Shown here piece after piece: positions 30,062-38,987 of a stretch of DNA of 61,812 bases. Both the position numbers and the translations under genes were made by a program. The first letter of the stretch is position 1. Each line of letters opens with the position of its first letter. The DNA is from Oscillospiraceae bacterium (lineage in GTDB: Bacteria; Bacillota; Clostridia; Oscillospirales; Oscillospiraceae). Below the pieces are notes generated by a model that ran no database searches, was not told where the DNA came from, and saw nothing but the letters and a program-made list of their open reading frames with translations. The stretch spans positions 1 through 61,812 of the forward strand of contig JAAWQM010000009.1 in NCBI GenBank assembly GCA_022800525.1, read 5' to 3'.

Positions 30062-30481
30062 TCACCGTCCCTTGCGCTTTGCCTTCCGCTTCTCCTGGCG
30101 CAGCCGGAAGCGGCGGGCTTCCTCCGCCTCCCGGGCTTCCCGGGAGAGGACCTGGCGTTCCGCCTTGCCCTGCTCCCGTTGGAGCTGGAGGGCCTGCTGG
30201 GCCTTGGTGCCGATGCCGGAGGGCTTTGTCTGCTCACGGGCCAGACGCTGGACGCGTTTGGGGCTGAGCGTCCGCTCCTCCGTTTTTTCCGCAGCCAGGG
30301 CGGGGGAGAAGTCCAGCGTGCAGTAGCGCTCCAGCACAAAGGCGTAGACGTCGTAGTCCTTTGGTTCCGCGCCGAAGGTGACCTTGCATACCTCATACCG
30401 GTCTCCGCACTCTCGCTCGAACAGTCCGGCCCAGAAGGGCGGGTCAAAAAGGACGGTGAGTTTTGCTTTTGCAGTTTCCAT
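30062..30481 (-). CDS. yjdF: YjdF family protein (DUF2992)
   Basis: Small basic protein of 139 residues whose family is controlled by the yjdF riboswitch, which answers azaaromatic compounds; the molecular task of the protein is unsettled. LTVLFDPPFWAGLFERECGD, YEVCKVTFGAEPKD and DVYAFVLERYCTLDFSPAL are the conserved N-terminal part, and a Lys/Arg/Glu-rich helical tail ends KRKAKRKGR. AAAGGAGG lies nine bases before the ATG. The leader upstream is folded and has its own promoter. Confidence 0.92.
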   Translation of the reverse strand: METAKAKLTVLFDPPFWAGLFERECGDRYEVCKVTFGAEPKDYDVYAFVLERYCTLDFSPALAAEKTEERTLSPKRVQRLAREQTKPSGIGTKAQQALQLQREQGKAERQVLSREAREAEEARRFRLRQEKRKAKRKGR

Positions 30482-30489
30482 TGGGATGT

Positions 30490-30661
30490 TCCTCCTTTTT
30501 ATTTGCCGCAAGGAACGGACAACCAAAGGAGGCAGGTTACTGATAAGACAATTCTTGCCGCGAGGACCGTCATTGGCGGCTTTGCCGCCAACGACCGGTC
30601 CGGCAGCGCAAGCGCTGCCCTACTCCCGGACTACCGACCGGGATGTGTTTTTATCCTTGCC
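30490..30661 (-). promoter_or_regulatory. Probable yjdF riboswitch
   Basis: About 170 bases of leader lie between a good promoter and the yjdF ribosome site. They fold into at least two stable hairpins (GGCAGCGC/GCGCTGCC and TTGGCGGC/GCCGCCAA) with the string GTCCGGGAGTAGGGC before them, and the ribosome site lies at the 3' end. Position before yjdF and this layout match the yjdF motif RNA; the match to the published consensus was judged from memory. Confidence 0.7.
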
Positions 30662-30667
30662 AAGGGT

Positions 30668-30696
30668 AGTATAGCAAAGAAGCCGGGAGCCGTCAA
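30668..30696 (-). promoter_or_regulatory. Promoter of yjdF, inside the his terminator
   Basis: On the minus strand TTGACG (30696-30691), 17 bases, TATACT (30673-30668). The TGA inside the -35 is the stop codon of hisK, and the spacer is the descending arm of the his terminator. Confidence 0.75.
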
Positions 30697-30710
30697 TGCG
30701 CCCCGGCTTC
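30676..30710 (-). terminator. Terminator of the his operon
   Basis: GAAGCCGGG (minus strand, 30710-30702) pairs with CCCGGCTTC (30687-30679), extended by A-T pairs, and is followed by TTTG. The upstream arm is part of the hisK coding sequence. The T run is short, so termination may be partial. Confidence 0.65.
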
Positions 30711-31547
30711 TTTCAAAAAGTCCTCCAGCCCAACTGCCTGGAATCCGCGCCGGGTAAGAATCCAGGTTTCCCGGAACCCGCAGGCCAGCGCCAGCTCCGC
30801 CGCCATCGGGAATGCGCAGGTGATGGTCTCCGCGCTGTGGCTGTCGCTGGTGATGCAGACACGCCCGCCCTTTTCCCGGATAGCTTTCAGCAGGAACGGC
30901 GCGGGGTAAGGGGCAGTGCGGTAGTTGCGGGATATGGCCCCGGTGTTGATCTCAAAAATGACATCATGCTCCAGCAGCGCGTACAGAGCCTCCAGCGCGG
31001 CGTTACGGTATCGGGGAGCGTCCTCGGAAAAAAGACGTCCGCCTTCGTTGAACTTTGTTATCAGGTCGAAGTGTCCCACAATCTGGCACCCGGTTCTTTT
31101 CGCCACCTCCGCCTCCAGCCGGTAGTACGCTTCCGCCATGGAGAGGCAGTCGCCGCCGAAATATTCGTGAGCGTAACGCTGGAAGGTGTCCGCGCTCTCG
31201 TCCACTGGCAGCCATTTGCCGCTGGCAATGTGCAGGTTGTGGACGGAACCAATCAGATAGTCATAGGCCAGGCCGGGCGGCAGGGAGTCAATATCCTGCT
31301 CCAGCCCCAGGAAGATGTCCAGCTGTCCCTGGTACTGCTCCCGCAGTCGGAGTATTTCCGCGCGGTAGCTGTCAACGTGTTCCGGCAGCATGGACCAGCC
31401 GTCGTGCGCCCCCACAGGGGGGAAGGGGCTGTGCTCTGAGAACCCCAGCGCCGCGCAGCCGGACCGAATGGCTCCCTGTGCCATCTCTTCAGCCGTGTTC
31501 TTCCCGTCGCCGCAGACGGTATGGGTGTGAAGATTCTGTAAGATCAT
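30693..31547 (-). CDS. hisK: Histidinol-phosphatase, PHP type
   Basis: Removes phosphate from histidinol phosphate, the step before HisD. The 284 residues begin with the PHP metal motif NLHTHTVCGDGKNTAEEM and FSEHSPFP. GLEQDID, GSVHNLH and HFDLITKF follow, and ITSDSHS is near the end, so the metal-binding His/Asp/Glu set is complete. The HisB here lacks a phosphatase domain, so this protein fills that step. It overlaps hisIE by 4 bases and is the last gene of the operon. Confidence 0.93.
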   Translation of the reverse strand: MILQNLHTHTVCGDGKNTAEEMAQGAIRSGCAALGFSEHSPFPPVGAHDGWSMLPEHVDSYRAEILRLREQYQGQLDIFLGLEQDIDSLPPGLAYDYLIGSVHNLHIASGKWLPVDESADTFQRYAHEYFGGDCLSMAEAYYRLEAEVAKRTGCQIVGHFDLITKFNEGGRLFSEDAPRYRNAALEALYALLEHDVIFEINTGAISRNYRTAPYPAPFLLKAIREKGGRVCITSDSHSAETITCAFPMAAELALACGFRETWILTRRGFQAVGLEDFLKEAGAH

Positions 31548-32194
31548 CTGGTCATCTTCTCCTGCTTCACCTTGTGGTCGATGACGTGGCGGGAGGCCAG
31601 TTCCGCCGTTACGTCCTCTGCGGAAATGCCCATTTCCACCATGAGCACCATCACATGGTACATCAGATCAGCGATCTCATAGACGGTTTCCGCCTTGTCA
31701 TTGGCCTTTCCGGCAATGATGACTTCCGTGCATTCCTCGCCTACCTTCTTGAGAATTTTGTCAATACCTTTCTGGAAGAGGTATGTGGTATAGGAGCCCT
31801 CCGGCATATCGGCTTTCCGGCCTTGCAGCAGCGCATACAGCCCATCCACCGAAAAGGGGGCGGGCTGTCCGCTCTCGAAGACCTTGTCATTGAAGCAGGA
31901 GTCTGTCCCCAGATGACAGGCCGGCCCCTCCTTGTTTACAGTGACCACCAGAGCGTCCCGGTCGCAGTCGGCGGTGATGTCCGCGATATGCTGTACGTTT
32001 CCGCTGGTTTCACCCTTGCGCCACAGCTCCTGCCGGGAACGGGACCAGAAGCAGGTCCGGCCCTCCTTCATGGAAATCTCCAGACTCTCCCGGTTCATGT
32101 AGGCTAGGGTCAGCACCCTGCCGCTCTGAGCGTCCGCCACAATGGCGGGGATGAGGCCCTGCGCATCGAATTTCAGTTCGTCAATGTTAAGCAT
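31544..32194 (-). CDS. hisI: Bifunctional phosphoribosyl-AMP cyclohydrolase/phosphoribosyl-ATP pyrophosphatase
   Basis: Catalyses the second and third steps of histidine synthesis. The HisI part (residues 1 to about 110) has TCFWSRSRQELWRKGETSGN, DCDRDALVV and CHLGTDSCF, which bind zinc and magnesium. The HisE part follows with GSYTTYLFQKGIDKILKKVG, EECTEVIIAGK and YEIADLMYH. At 216 residues both are complete. It starts nine bases after hisF. Confidence 0.96.
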   Translation of the reverse strand: MLNIDELKFDAQGLIPAIVADAQSGRVLTLAYMNRESLEISMKEGRTCFWSRSRQELWRKGETSGNVQHIADITADCDRDALVVTVNKEGPACHLGTDSCFNDKVFESGQPAPFSVDGLYALLQGRKADMPEGSYTTYLFQKGIDKILKKVGEECTEVIIAGKANDKAETVYEIADLMYHVMVLMVEMGISAEDVTAELASRHVIDHKVKQEKMTR

Positions 32195-32203
32195 GTGCTC
32201 TCC

Positions 32204-32962
32204 TCACAATCTCATGATAATCCCGTCGCTGGCAAGCTCGCGCTTCAAGTCGGGGATAGCGACTTCGCCAAAGTGGAAAATGGAAGCCGCCAGCCCGGCG
32301 TCCACTTTCGGCAGAGAGTGGAACAGCGTTTTGAAGTGCTCCGCGCACCCGGCTCCGCCGGAGGCGATGACCGGTACGTCTACCATGCCGCACACCGCTT
32401 GCAGCATCTCCAGGTCGAAGCCGTTTTTTACGCCGTCTGTGTCAATGCTGTTGAGGACGATTTCTCCAGCTCCGTTGGCGACGCCGGACTTGATCCATTC
32501 GATGGCGTCCAGACCGGTATCCTCCCGTCCGCCCTTGGCGAAAACCCGGAACTGCCCGTCCACCCGCTTGGCGTCGACGGACAGTACGACGCACTGGTCG
32601 CCGTACTTCTTTGCCGCCGCAGAGATAAGGGAGGGGTCCCGCAGGGCTCCGGAGTTGACGCTGACCTTGTCCGCGCCGCATTTCAGCACTCGGTCAAAAT
32701 CATCCACTGTGTTGATGCCGCCCCCGACAGTAAGGGGAATAAAAATAGTGGAGGCGACCTCCGTCAGGATATCGGTAAACAGCGCCCGTCCCTCAGATGA
32801 AGCGGTGATGTCATAAAATACCAGCTCGTCTGCTCCGCAGTCGGAGTAGAATTTCGCCAGCTTCACCGGAGAACTGACGTCAGCCAGCCCCAGGAAATTG
32901 ACGCCTTTGACAACCCGTCCGTCCTTTACGTCCAGACAGGGGATGATGCGTTTTGTAATCAC
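32204..32962 (-). CDS. hisF: Imidazole glycerol phosphate synthase, cyclase subunit
   Basis: Works with HisH to form imidazole glycerol phosphate and AICAR. The 252-residue TIM barrel starts ITKRIIPCLDVKDGRVVKGV with the catalytic Asp11, has VNFLGLADV, TVGGGINTVDDFDRVL and the second catalytic Asp in NSIDTDGVKNGFD. It ends with IPDLKRELASDGI. Its start overlaps the hisA stop by 4 bases. Confidence 0.97.
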   Translation of the reverse strand: MITKRIIPCLDVKDGRVVKGVNFLGLADVSSPVKLAKFYSDCGADELVFYDITASSEGRALFTDILTEVASTIFIPLTVGGGINTVDDFDRVLKCGADKVSVNSGALRDPSLISAAAKKYGDQCVVLSVDAKRVDGQFRVFAKGGREDTGLDAIEWIKSGVANGAGEIVLNSIDTDGVKNGFDLEMLQAVCGMVDVPVIASGGAGCAEHFKTLFHSLPKVDAGLAASIFHFGEVAIPDLKRELASDGIIMRL

Positions 32963-33678
32963 TGGGGACCTCCTTCCCTAACGGCTTGGGCCAGATTGAC
33001 GGCTCCGGCATACCACGCTTTTCCGACAATGGCGGCGTAGAGTCCCCGGTCCCGCAGCTTCCGCAGGTCCTCGTTGGAGGACACCCCGCCGGAGGCTGTG
33101 ATCGAGCAGGAGACTGCTTTTTGCAGCGCTTCCAGGCGTTCATAGGAGGGGCCGGAGAGAGTTCCATCGGTTTCTATATCTGTGAAGACAATATGCTTTA
33201 CACCAATTGATTCCATTTGATTGGAAAAGGAAATATAGTCCAATCCGGCGTTTTCCTTCCATCCGGCGGTACGGACCAGACCGTCCTTCGTGTCGATGCC
33301 TACAGCGATGCGCTCCGGACCATATTTTTCCACCGCCTCCCGGACAAACTCCGGGTTGGAGACTGCGGCGGACCCAATGACCGCCCGCCACACGCCCAGC
33401 GCAAATACCGCCTCCAGGTCCGCCATGGACCGGATGCCGCCGCCCAGCTCAATCTTCAGTCCGGCTTCCGCCACCGACTTCACGATGGCGCTGTTCTTCC
33501 GGACGCCGTCCTTTGCGCCGTCCAGGTCCACCATGTGGAGATACCGCGCTCCGGCGGCATGGAAGGACCCGGCTGTCTCCGCCGGGTCGTCCGCAACCTG
33601 ATGGACTGTATTGAAGTCCCCTTTATAGAGCCGGACCACCTTGCCGTCCTTCAGGTCAATTGCAGGAAAAATAAGCAT
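32959..33678 (-). CDS. hisA: ProFAR isomerase (HisA)
   Basis: Isomerises ProFAR to PRFAR, the substrate of HisHF. The 239 residues form the half-barrel repeat typical of the family: IFPAIDLKDGKVVRLYKGDF with catalytic Asp8, LHMVDLDGAKDG, ELGGGIRSM and FTDIETDGTLSGPS with the second catalytic Asp. AGGAGGGGG precedes the ATG. It lies 13 bases after hisH. Confidence 0.96.
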   Translation of the reverse strand: MLIFPAIDLKDGKVVRLYKGDFNTVHQVADDPAETAGSFHAAGARYLHMVDLDGAKDGVRKNSAIVKSVAEAGLKIELGGGIRSMADLEAVFALGVWRAVIGSAAVSNPEFVREAVEKYGPERIAVGIDTKDGLVRTAGWKENAGLDYISFSNQMESIGVKHIVFTDIETDGTLSGPSYERLEALQKAVSCSITASGGVSSNEDLRKLRDRGLYAAIVGKAWYAGAVNLAQAVREGGPQ

Positions 33679-33691
33679 GTTTCCCCCTCCT

Positions 33692-34309
33692 TTACAGTTC
33701 GCAGAACGCCCGCAGGATGTTCAGCCCCACTTCTCCGCTCTTCTCCGGGTGGAACTGGACGCCGTATACGCTGTTCTGTGCCACTGCCGCCGTCAGTTCT
33801 GCGCCATACTCCGCTGTAGCGATGACGCTGTCGCCGCATTCCGCACCGCAGAAGGAGTGGACGAAGTACACGCAGTCCCCCTCGCGGATGTAGCGGAACA
33901 GCGGGCTGACCGGCTTCCCGGCGGGGAAGCGGAGCCCGTTCCATCCAATGTGCGGAATCTTGCAGCCTGACGGAATATAGTCCGCGACAGGGCGTACAGA
34001 GCCAGAAATCAATCCCAGTCCCTCATGCCGTCCGTACTCCAGGCCGTAGTCGAAAAGAAGCTGCATCCCAAGACAGATGCCCAGCAGAGGCTTTCCGCGG
34101 CCAGCCTCTTCGCAGACCAATTTATCCAGGCTGTTCCGGCGCAGAAGATCCGCCGCGTCGCCGAACGCGCCCACGCCTGGAAGGATCAATTTTTCCGCGC
34201 TGCGGATGGCCTCCGGCTCCCCTGTCACCACAGTCTCCGCCCCGATAGCGGCAAAGGAGCTTTTCAGCGAAAACAGGTTTCCCACGCCGTAGTCAATGAT
34301 AGCGATCAC
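33692..34309 (-). CDS. hisH: Imidazole glycerol phosphate synthase, glutaminase subunit
   Basis: Class I glutamine amidotransferase that feeds ammonia to HisF. The nucleophile is Cys79 in LLGICLGMQLLF, and the His-Glu pair is in VQFHPEKSG near the end. Length 205 is normal. The start codon is GTG and overlaps the hisB stop by one base (TAGTG). Confidence 0.96.
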   Translation of the reverse strand: MIAIIDYGVGNLFSLKSSFAAIGAETVVTGEPEAIRSAEKLILPGVGAFGDAADLLRRNSLDKLVCEEAGRGKPLLGICLGMQLLFDYGLEYGRHEGLGLISGSVRPVADYIPSGCKIPHIGWNGLRFPAGKPVSPLFRYIREGDCVYFVHSFCGAECGDSVIATAEYGAELTAAVAQNSVYGVQFHPEKSGEVGLNILRAFCEL

Positions 34310-34896
34310 TACAGCACCCCCTTTGTCGAGGGGATTTCCTGGGAAAACCGTGCGTCGATTGATACCGCCGTTCCCAGGGAGCGGGCCAGACTTTTGAATG
34401 CGCCTTCAATGATGTGGTGGCTATTGCTCCCCGCCATCTGGCGGACGTGGAGGGTCATATCTCCCCGGCGGGCCAGGGCAATCAGAAATTCCTCCACCAG
34501 CTCGGTATCAAAAGTCCCGACCTTCGGGGCGGGGATGTGCAGGTCATAGCACAGCATCCCCCGGCCCGACAGATCGACGGCGGTGAGAATCAGCGCCTCG
34601 TCCATCGGCAGCAGCATGGAGCCGTAGCGCACTACGCCGCGTTTGTCGCCCAGCGCCTGCGCGAACGCGTCCCCCAGGCAGATGGCGATGTCCTCCACTG
34701 TGTGGTGGTCGTCCACACAGGTGTCGCCCCTGCAGGTTACCTCCAGATCGAAGCGGCCATGGCGGGCGAACAGGGTCAGCATATGATCCAGGAAGCCGCA
34801 GCCGGTATCAATCCGGCTGTTCCCGGTCCCGTCCAGCTCCAGCCGGAGCCGGATATCCGTTTCCGCCGTCCTGCGGCAAATTTCTGATTGACGCAT
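34309..34896 (-). CDS. hisB: Imidazoleglycerol-phosphate dehydratase
   Basis: Dehydrates imidazole glycerol phosphate. The 195 residues are the monofunctional IGPD: GCGFLDHML, DDHHTVEDIAICLG and the second metal motif GSNSHHIIEGAFKSLARSL. The ATG overlaps the hisC stop (TGATG); open sequence farther upstream lies inside hisC and is not part of the protein. The phosphatase domain of enterobacterial HisB is absent and is replaced by HisK. Confidence 0.97.
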   Translation of the reverse strand: MRQSEICRRTAETDIRLRLELDGTGNSRIDTGCGFLDHMLTLFARHGRFDLEVTCRGDTCVDDHHTVEDIAICLGDAFAQALGDKRGVVRYGSMLLPMDEALILTAVDLSGRGMLCYDLHIPAPKVGTFDTELVEEFLIALARRGDMTLHVRQMAGSNSHHIIEGAFKSLARSLGTAVSIDARFSQEIPSTKGVL

Positions 34897-35963
34897 CACT
34901 CCGCCTCCTTCAGGATTTCCCGGACCTTTTCCAGGAAAATATCCATCTGCTCCCGGGAACCGATGGTTACCCGGCACCAATCGGCAATTTCTGGTTTATC
35001 CCAATGCCGCACCAGTACGCCCCTGGCTTTCAGCTCACGGTAGAGGCGCCCGCCGTCCACCCTGGGGCAGCGGGTGAAGATGAAGTTGGCCCGGCTGGGC
35101 AGGGTCTCAAAGCCAAGCCTTCCCAGCGCCTCCGTGGTGTAAGAACGGTTCTCCTGGATGATTCTGCTGTTATTTTCATAATACCCGTCGTTCTCAATGG
35201 TGGCGATGGCTGCGGCCATGGTAAGGCGGTTAATGTTGTAGGAGTTGGTAGAATATCTGAGCTTATCCAGGTCCCCGATCAGCGCGGGGCTGCCGATGGC
35301 GAAGCCCAGCCGTCCGCCCGCCAGGGAACGAAACTTGGAGAAGGTCTGGCATACCAGCAGGTTCTCATATTTCCCTGCCAGCGGCAGGCAGCTCTCACCG
35401 CCAAAGTCAATATAGGCTTCGTCAATCATGACCGCATGGTCCGGGTTGCTCTGAACAATCCGTTCAATATCGTCCACGCTGATGCTCTGTCCGGTGGGAG
35501 CGTTGGGGTTGGCGATAACGATGTTCTTCCCGATGCCGCAGTAGTCCTCCGGTTCCAGCCGGAACCCCTCGCGCAGCGGAATCTCAGTGTGCGGCAGCCG
35601 GTAAAGGCTGGCGTACACCGGATAAAAGCCGTAGCTGATGGACGGATAGGCCACCGGCCTCTCCTCATCGCAGAAGGCCATGAAGAAAAAATTCAGCAGC
35701 TCGTCGGACCCGTTGGCAAGGAAAATATTCTCCATTTTCACCCCATAGCGTTTCGCCAGCGTCTCCCGCAGAGCCCTGCCCTCCGGGTCGGGGTACAGGT
35801 TCAGACGGCCGATCTCCGCTGCGTTTACCGCTTCCTGAACCGCCGGGGCGGGGGGGAAGGGGGACTCGTTGGTGTTCAGTTTGATATAGTTCATATCCTG
35901 GGGCTGTTCACCGGGAATGTAAGCCTCCAGGCCGGCGAATCGCTGGCTTAGAAATCTGCTCAT
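34896..35963 (-). CDS. hisC: Histidinol-phosphate aminotransferase
   Basis: PLP enzyme that turns imidazole acetol phosphate into histidinol phosphate. In 355 residues it shows KLNTNESPFPP, NGSDELLNFFF, VIANPNAPTGQSI and the PLP lysine in FSKFRSLAGGRLGFAIG. Arginines near the end (DWCRVTIGS) bind the phosphate side. It overlaps hisD by 4 bases. Confidence 0.96.
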   Translation of the reverse strand: MSRFLSQRFAGLEAYIPGEQPQDMNYIKLNTNESPFPPAPAVQEAVNAAEIGRLNLYPDPEGRALRETLAKRYGVKMENIFLANGSDELLNFFFMAFCDEERPVAYPSISYGFYPVYASLYRLPHTEIPLREGFRLEPEDYCGIGKNIVIANPNAPTGQSISVDDIERIVQSNPDHAVMIDEAYIDFGGESCLPLAGKYENLLVCQTFSKFRSLAGGRLGFAIGSPALIGDLDKLRYSTNSYNINRLTMAAAIATIENDGYYENNSRIIQENRSYTTEALGRLGFETLPSRANFIFTRCPRVDGGRLYRELKARGVLVRHWDKPEIADWCRVTIGSREQMDIFLEKVREILKEAE

Positions 35964-37240
35964 ATTGACTCTCCTTCTCCCCGGATCAGGGCGCTTCTTG
36001 CATGGGCCTCCAGGCCCTCCAGCCGGGCAAACCGGGCGATCTTCTCCGCCGCAGCGGCCAGGGCGTCCCCGCTATAGCAGGTGAACTGGGATTTCTTCAC
36101 GAAGTCCTCCACCGACAGCGCGCTGGAGAAGCGGGCGGTGCCGTAGGTGGGCAGGGTGTGGTTGGTCCCTCCGAAGTAATCCCCCACTGCCTCCGGTGTG
36201 CTGCGGCCCAGGAAGATGGACCCGGCGTTCTTTACCTGCTCCAGGTAGTCGAAGGGATTGTCCACACACAGCTCCAGGTGCTCGGGGGCCAGGGCGTTGG
36301 CAATGCGGACGGCCTCCGGGATGTCTTTGACAAGAACAATCTTCCCGTTCTTTTCCAGGGACGCCCGGGCGGTCTCCTCCGTCGGCAGCTCTGCAAGCTG
36401 CCGTTCCAGCTCCCGCGCTGCGGCCCGGGCCAGGGCGGGGGAATCGGTGACCAGAACGGCGCAGCCGCTGTCGTGCTCCGCCTGACTGAGAAGGTCGGCG
36501 GCTACAGGGCGGGGGCTGCTGCTTCCGTCAGCGATGACCAGGATATCGCTGGGGCCGGCAATCATGTCGATGCCCACAATCCCGAATACCTGCCGCTTGG
36601 CTTCCGCTACGAAAGCGTTGCCGGGGCCAACAATCTTATCAACCCTTGGCACTGTCTCTGTCCCGTAGGCCAGCGCGGCGATTGCCTGCGCCCCGCCGCA
36701 GCGGAAGACCCGGTCCGCTCCGGCAATCCTCGCCGCCGCCAGGATAGCGGGGCTGATATCCCCGCCGCAGGTGGGAGGGGAGACCATGACAAGCTCCGGA
36801 CATCCGGCAATCTTGGCGGGGATACAGTCCATCAGGACCGTAGAGGGCAGGGGAGCGGTGCCGCCGGGGATATATACGCCGATCTTTTCAATGGGCGTAA
36901 CCTTCTGCCCCAGCACCACGCCGGGGGTGTCGCAGATGATGAACCCATTCTGCACCTGCCGCCGGTGAAAAGCACGGATGTTTTCCGCCGCCTCCTCCAG
37001 CACGTCCCGCAGGTCCGGCTCCATGTCCGCCAGCGCCTGGTCCATCTGCTCCCGGGGGACCTCCAGCGCCTCCAGCTCCGCCCTGTCGAACTCCATGGCA
37101 TAGCGCAGCAGGGCGGCGTCGCCGTTCTGCCGCACATCCCTGATGATACCGGCGACGATGCCGGAAATGTCCCGCTTGTCTTCTGTCCTGGCCAAAATCT
37201 CTGCGGGGGAGACTTGAGCCGCGTCTAAAATCTTTATCAT
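35960..37240 (-). CDS. hisD: Histidinol dehydrogenase
   Basis: Zinc enzyme for the last two oxidations to histidine. The 426 residues contain GGTAPLPSTVLMDCIPAKIA, VDKIVGPGNAFVAEAKRQVFG, IAGPSDILV, SQAEHDSG with zinc-binding Gln/His, and PEHLELCVDNPFDYL. FLGRSTPEAVGDYFGGTNH is near the end, as in other HisD. Complete; starts inside the hisG stop (ATGA). Confidence 0.97.
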   Translation of the reverse strand: MIKILDAAQVSPAEILARTEDKRDISGIVAGIIRDVRQNGDAALLRYAMEFDRAELEALEVPREQMDQALADMEPDLRDVLEEAAENIRAFHRRQVQNGFIICDTPGVVLGQKVTPIEKIGVYIPGGTAPLPSTVLMDCIPAKIAGCPELVMVSPPTCGGDISPAILAAARIAGADRVFRCGGAQAIAALAYGTETVPRVDKIVGPGNAFVAEAKRQVFGIVGIDMIAGPSDILVIADGSSSPRPVAADLLSQAEHDSGCAVLVTDSPALARAAARELERQLAELPTEETARASLEKNGKIVLVKDIPEAVRIANALAPEHLELCVDNPFDYLEQVKNAGSIFLGRSTPEAVGDYFGGTNHTLPTYGTARFSSALSVEDFVKKSQFTCYSGDALAAAAEKIARFARLEGLEAHARSALIRGEGESI

Positions 37241-37878
37241 ACTGATCCTTTCCCGGTCTGCCCTTCCACCCGGCGGCAGAGCTCCGTGATCTGTTCATGC
37301 TTGAATTTATAGCTGACCTTGTTGGCGATCAGCCGGGCGGAGATGGACACGATGGCCGTTTTGGGCTCCAGGTCGTTTTCCAGCAAGGTCTTGCCGGTTT
37401 CTACAATATCTACGATCACGTCGCTGAGGCCCAGAATCGGGGCGATTTCAATGGAGCCGTTGAGATGGATGATATCAATTTCGCGGCTCATGGCGGCGTA
37501 GTAGCTCCCCGCGATATGCGGGAACTTGGTCGCCACCCGCAGGACCCGGTCCATCCGGTCCCGGAAATCCTTTTTCGCCGCCACGCACATTCTGCACTTA
37601 CCCAGCCCCAGGTCCGCCAGCTCATAGACGTCCGGCTCGTACTCCAGGAGGATGTCCTTTCCGGCCACGCCGATGTCCGCCGCGCCCCGTTCCACATAGA
37701 TGGCTGCGTCAGAGGGCTTTACCCAGAAATACCGGACTCCGGCCTCCGCGTTTTCAAAAATCAGTTTCCGGTTTTCCTCCTCGATGGACGGACAGGGGTA
37801 TCCGGCGGCCTTGAAACAGGCGTATACCTTTTCACCAAGACGGCCCTTTGGGAGGGCGATATTCAGAAGCTCCATCAC
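37237..37878 (-). CDS. hisG: ATP phosphoribosyltransferase, short catalytic form
   Basis: First step of the pathway: joins PRPP and ATP. At 213 residues it is the short form that lacks the regulatory C-terminal domain and needs HisZ. NIALPKGRLGEKV, GAADIGVAGKDILLE, VATKFPHIAGSYY and the PRPP loop VDIVETGKTLLENDL are visible. The start overlaps the hisZ stop by 4 bases, as expected for two subunits made in equal amount. Confidence 0.97.
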   Translation of the reverse strand: MMELLNIALPKGRLGEKVYACFKAAGYPCPSIEEENRKLIFENAEAGVRYFWVKPSDAAIYVERGAADIGVAGKDILLEYEPDVYELADLGLGKCRMCVAAKKDFRDRMDRVLRVATKFPHIAGSYYAAMSREIDIIHLNGSIEIAPILGLSDVIVDIVETGKTLLENDLEPKTAIVSISARLIANKVSYKFKHEQITELCRRVEGQTGKGSV

Positions 37879-38975
37879 GCCTGCCCTCTTTCCGCAAAGT
37901 ATACCAGCTCCCGGCAGCGCAGCCCCTGGGGAACTGACCGCTCCATGCGGACGGACCGTCCCTCCGCCAGCAGCGTCCGGGCCCGCTCCGCCACGGCGGA
38001 GGGGTCGTCCTGAGCGCTGTAGAGCAGCAGCGTGTCCACATCGTACTCGCCGTCCTCCTCCAGCCGCTCCAGTTGGTCGAGATACACCGCGAAGCCGATG
38101 GCCTGACCGGTCTTGCCCATGCGACGCATCAGGTTGTCGTACCGCCCCCCGGCCAGTACGCCGCTGGCCAGCCCCGGCAGGTATCCCCGGAAAATCACGC
38201 CGTTATAGTAGCGCATGTCATTGACGATGGAGAAGTCCAGGCGCACCCGGCCCAGCAGCTCCAGCCGCTCCAGAATACGGCAAAGCCCCTCCAGCTCCTC
38301 CAGCGCGGCTCTGGCCTCCTGGCCGGAGGCCAGCTCCCGCAGCTGCGGCAGAATTTCCGGGGCCGGGCCATATGTCCGAGAGAGGCGGCAGAGCTTTTCC
38401 GCCGTTTCATGGGACAGACCCGCCTGAGCGCAGAGGGCGCGGATAGCGGAGGCGTTTTTTCGCCCCAGCTCGGTCAGCAGGCGGGCGCGGACGCTGTCCT
38501 CCGCCTGTTCCGCCAAAAGGCCGGACACCAGCCCCACATGGCCCAGGTCCAGCAGATACGCTCCGCTGAGCAGGCCCAGACTCTCCGCCGCCAAAGCAAG
38601 CACCTCGCCCATAGCAGGCAGGTCCAGCGCGCCCACGCACTCCAAACCGGTCTGCATGATCTCGCGGTAGCCCATGAAGGCGGTAGAGGTGCGGTAGACG
38701 TTTTCGCTGTAGTAAACCTTCTCCAGCGTCTGTGCTGAGGGCTGGATGTTCTTGATGATGGACAGAGTGACGTCCGGCTTCAGGGCCATCAGCCGTCCGT
38801 CGGTATCGGTGAAGGTCAGGATGTGCTCGCTGACCAGGAAGCTCTTGTTTTTCGCGTAGAGGTCGTATGGTTCAAACTTGCTCATGCGGTAGGACTGGTA
38901 GCCGTGCCGGTGGTACAGCTCCCGCAGCATGAGTCCGGCCCGCTCGTCGGGCCGCAGGGAAGGGGATTCCAGCAT
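37875..38975 (-). CDS. hisZ: ATP phosphoribosyltransferase regulatory subunit
   Basis: Histidyl-tRNA synthetase paralogue that activates HisG and gives feedback control by histidine. The 366 residues keep the class II synthetase fold (LMLRELYHRHGYQSYRMSKFE; VYYSENVYRTS as motif 2; VLAGGRYDNLMRRMGKTGQAIGFAVYLD as motif 3) but have no anticodon-binding domain. The ATG follows TAGGAGGATCAAAA. A small open frame lies just upstream. Confidence 0.95.
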   Translation of the reverse strand: MLESPSLRPDERAGLMLRELYHRHGYQSYRMSKFEPYDLYAKNKSFLVSEHILTFTDTDGRLMALKPDVTLSIIKNIQPSAQTLEKVYYSENVYRTSTAFMGYREIMQTGLECVGALDLPAMGEVLALAAESLGLLSGAYLLDLGHVGLVSGLLAEQAEDSVRARLLTELGRKNASAIRALCAQAGLSHETAEKLCRLSRTYGPAPEILPQLRELASGQEARAALEELEGLCRILERLELLGRVRLDFSIVNDMRYYNGVIFRGYLPGLASGVLAGGRYDNLMRRMGKTGQAIGFAVYLDQLERLEEDGEYDVDTLLLYSAQDDPSAVAERARTLLAEGRSVRMERSVPQGLRCRELVYFAERGQA

Positions 38976-38987
38976 TTTTTGATCCTC

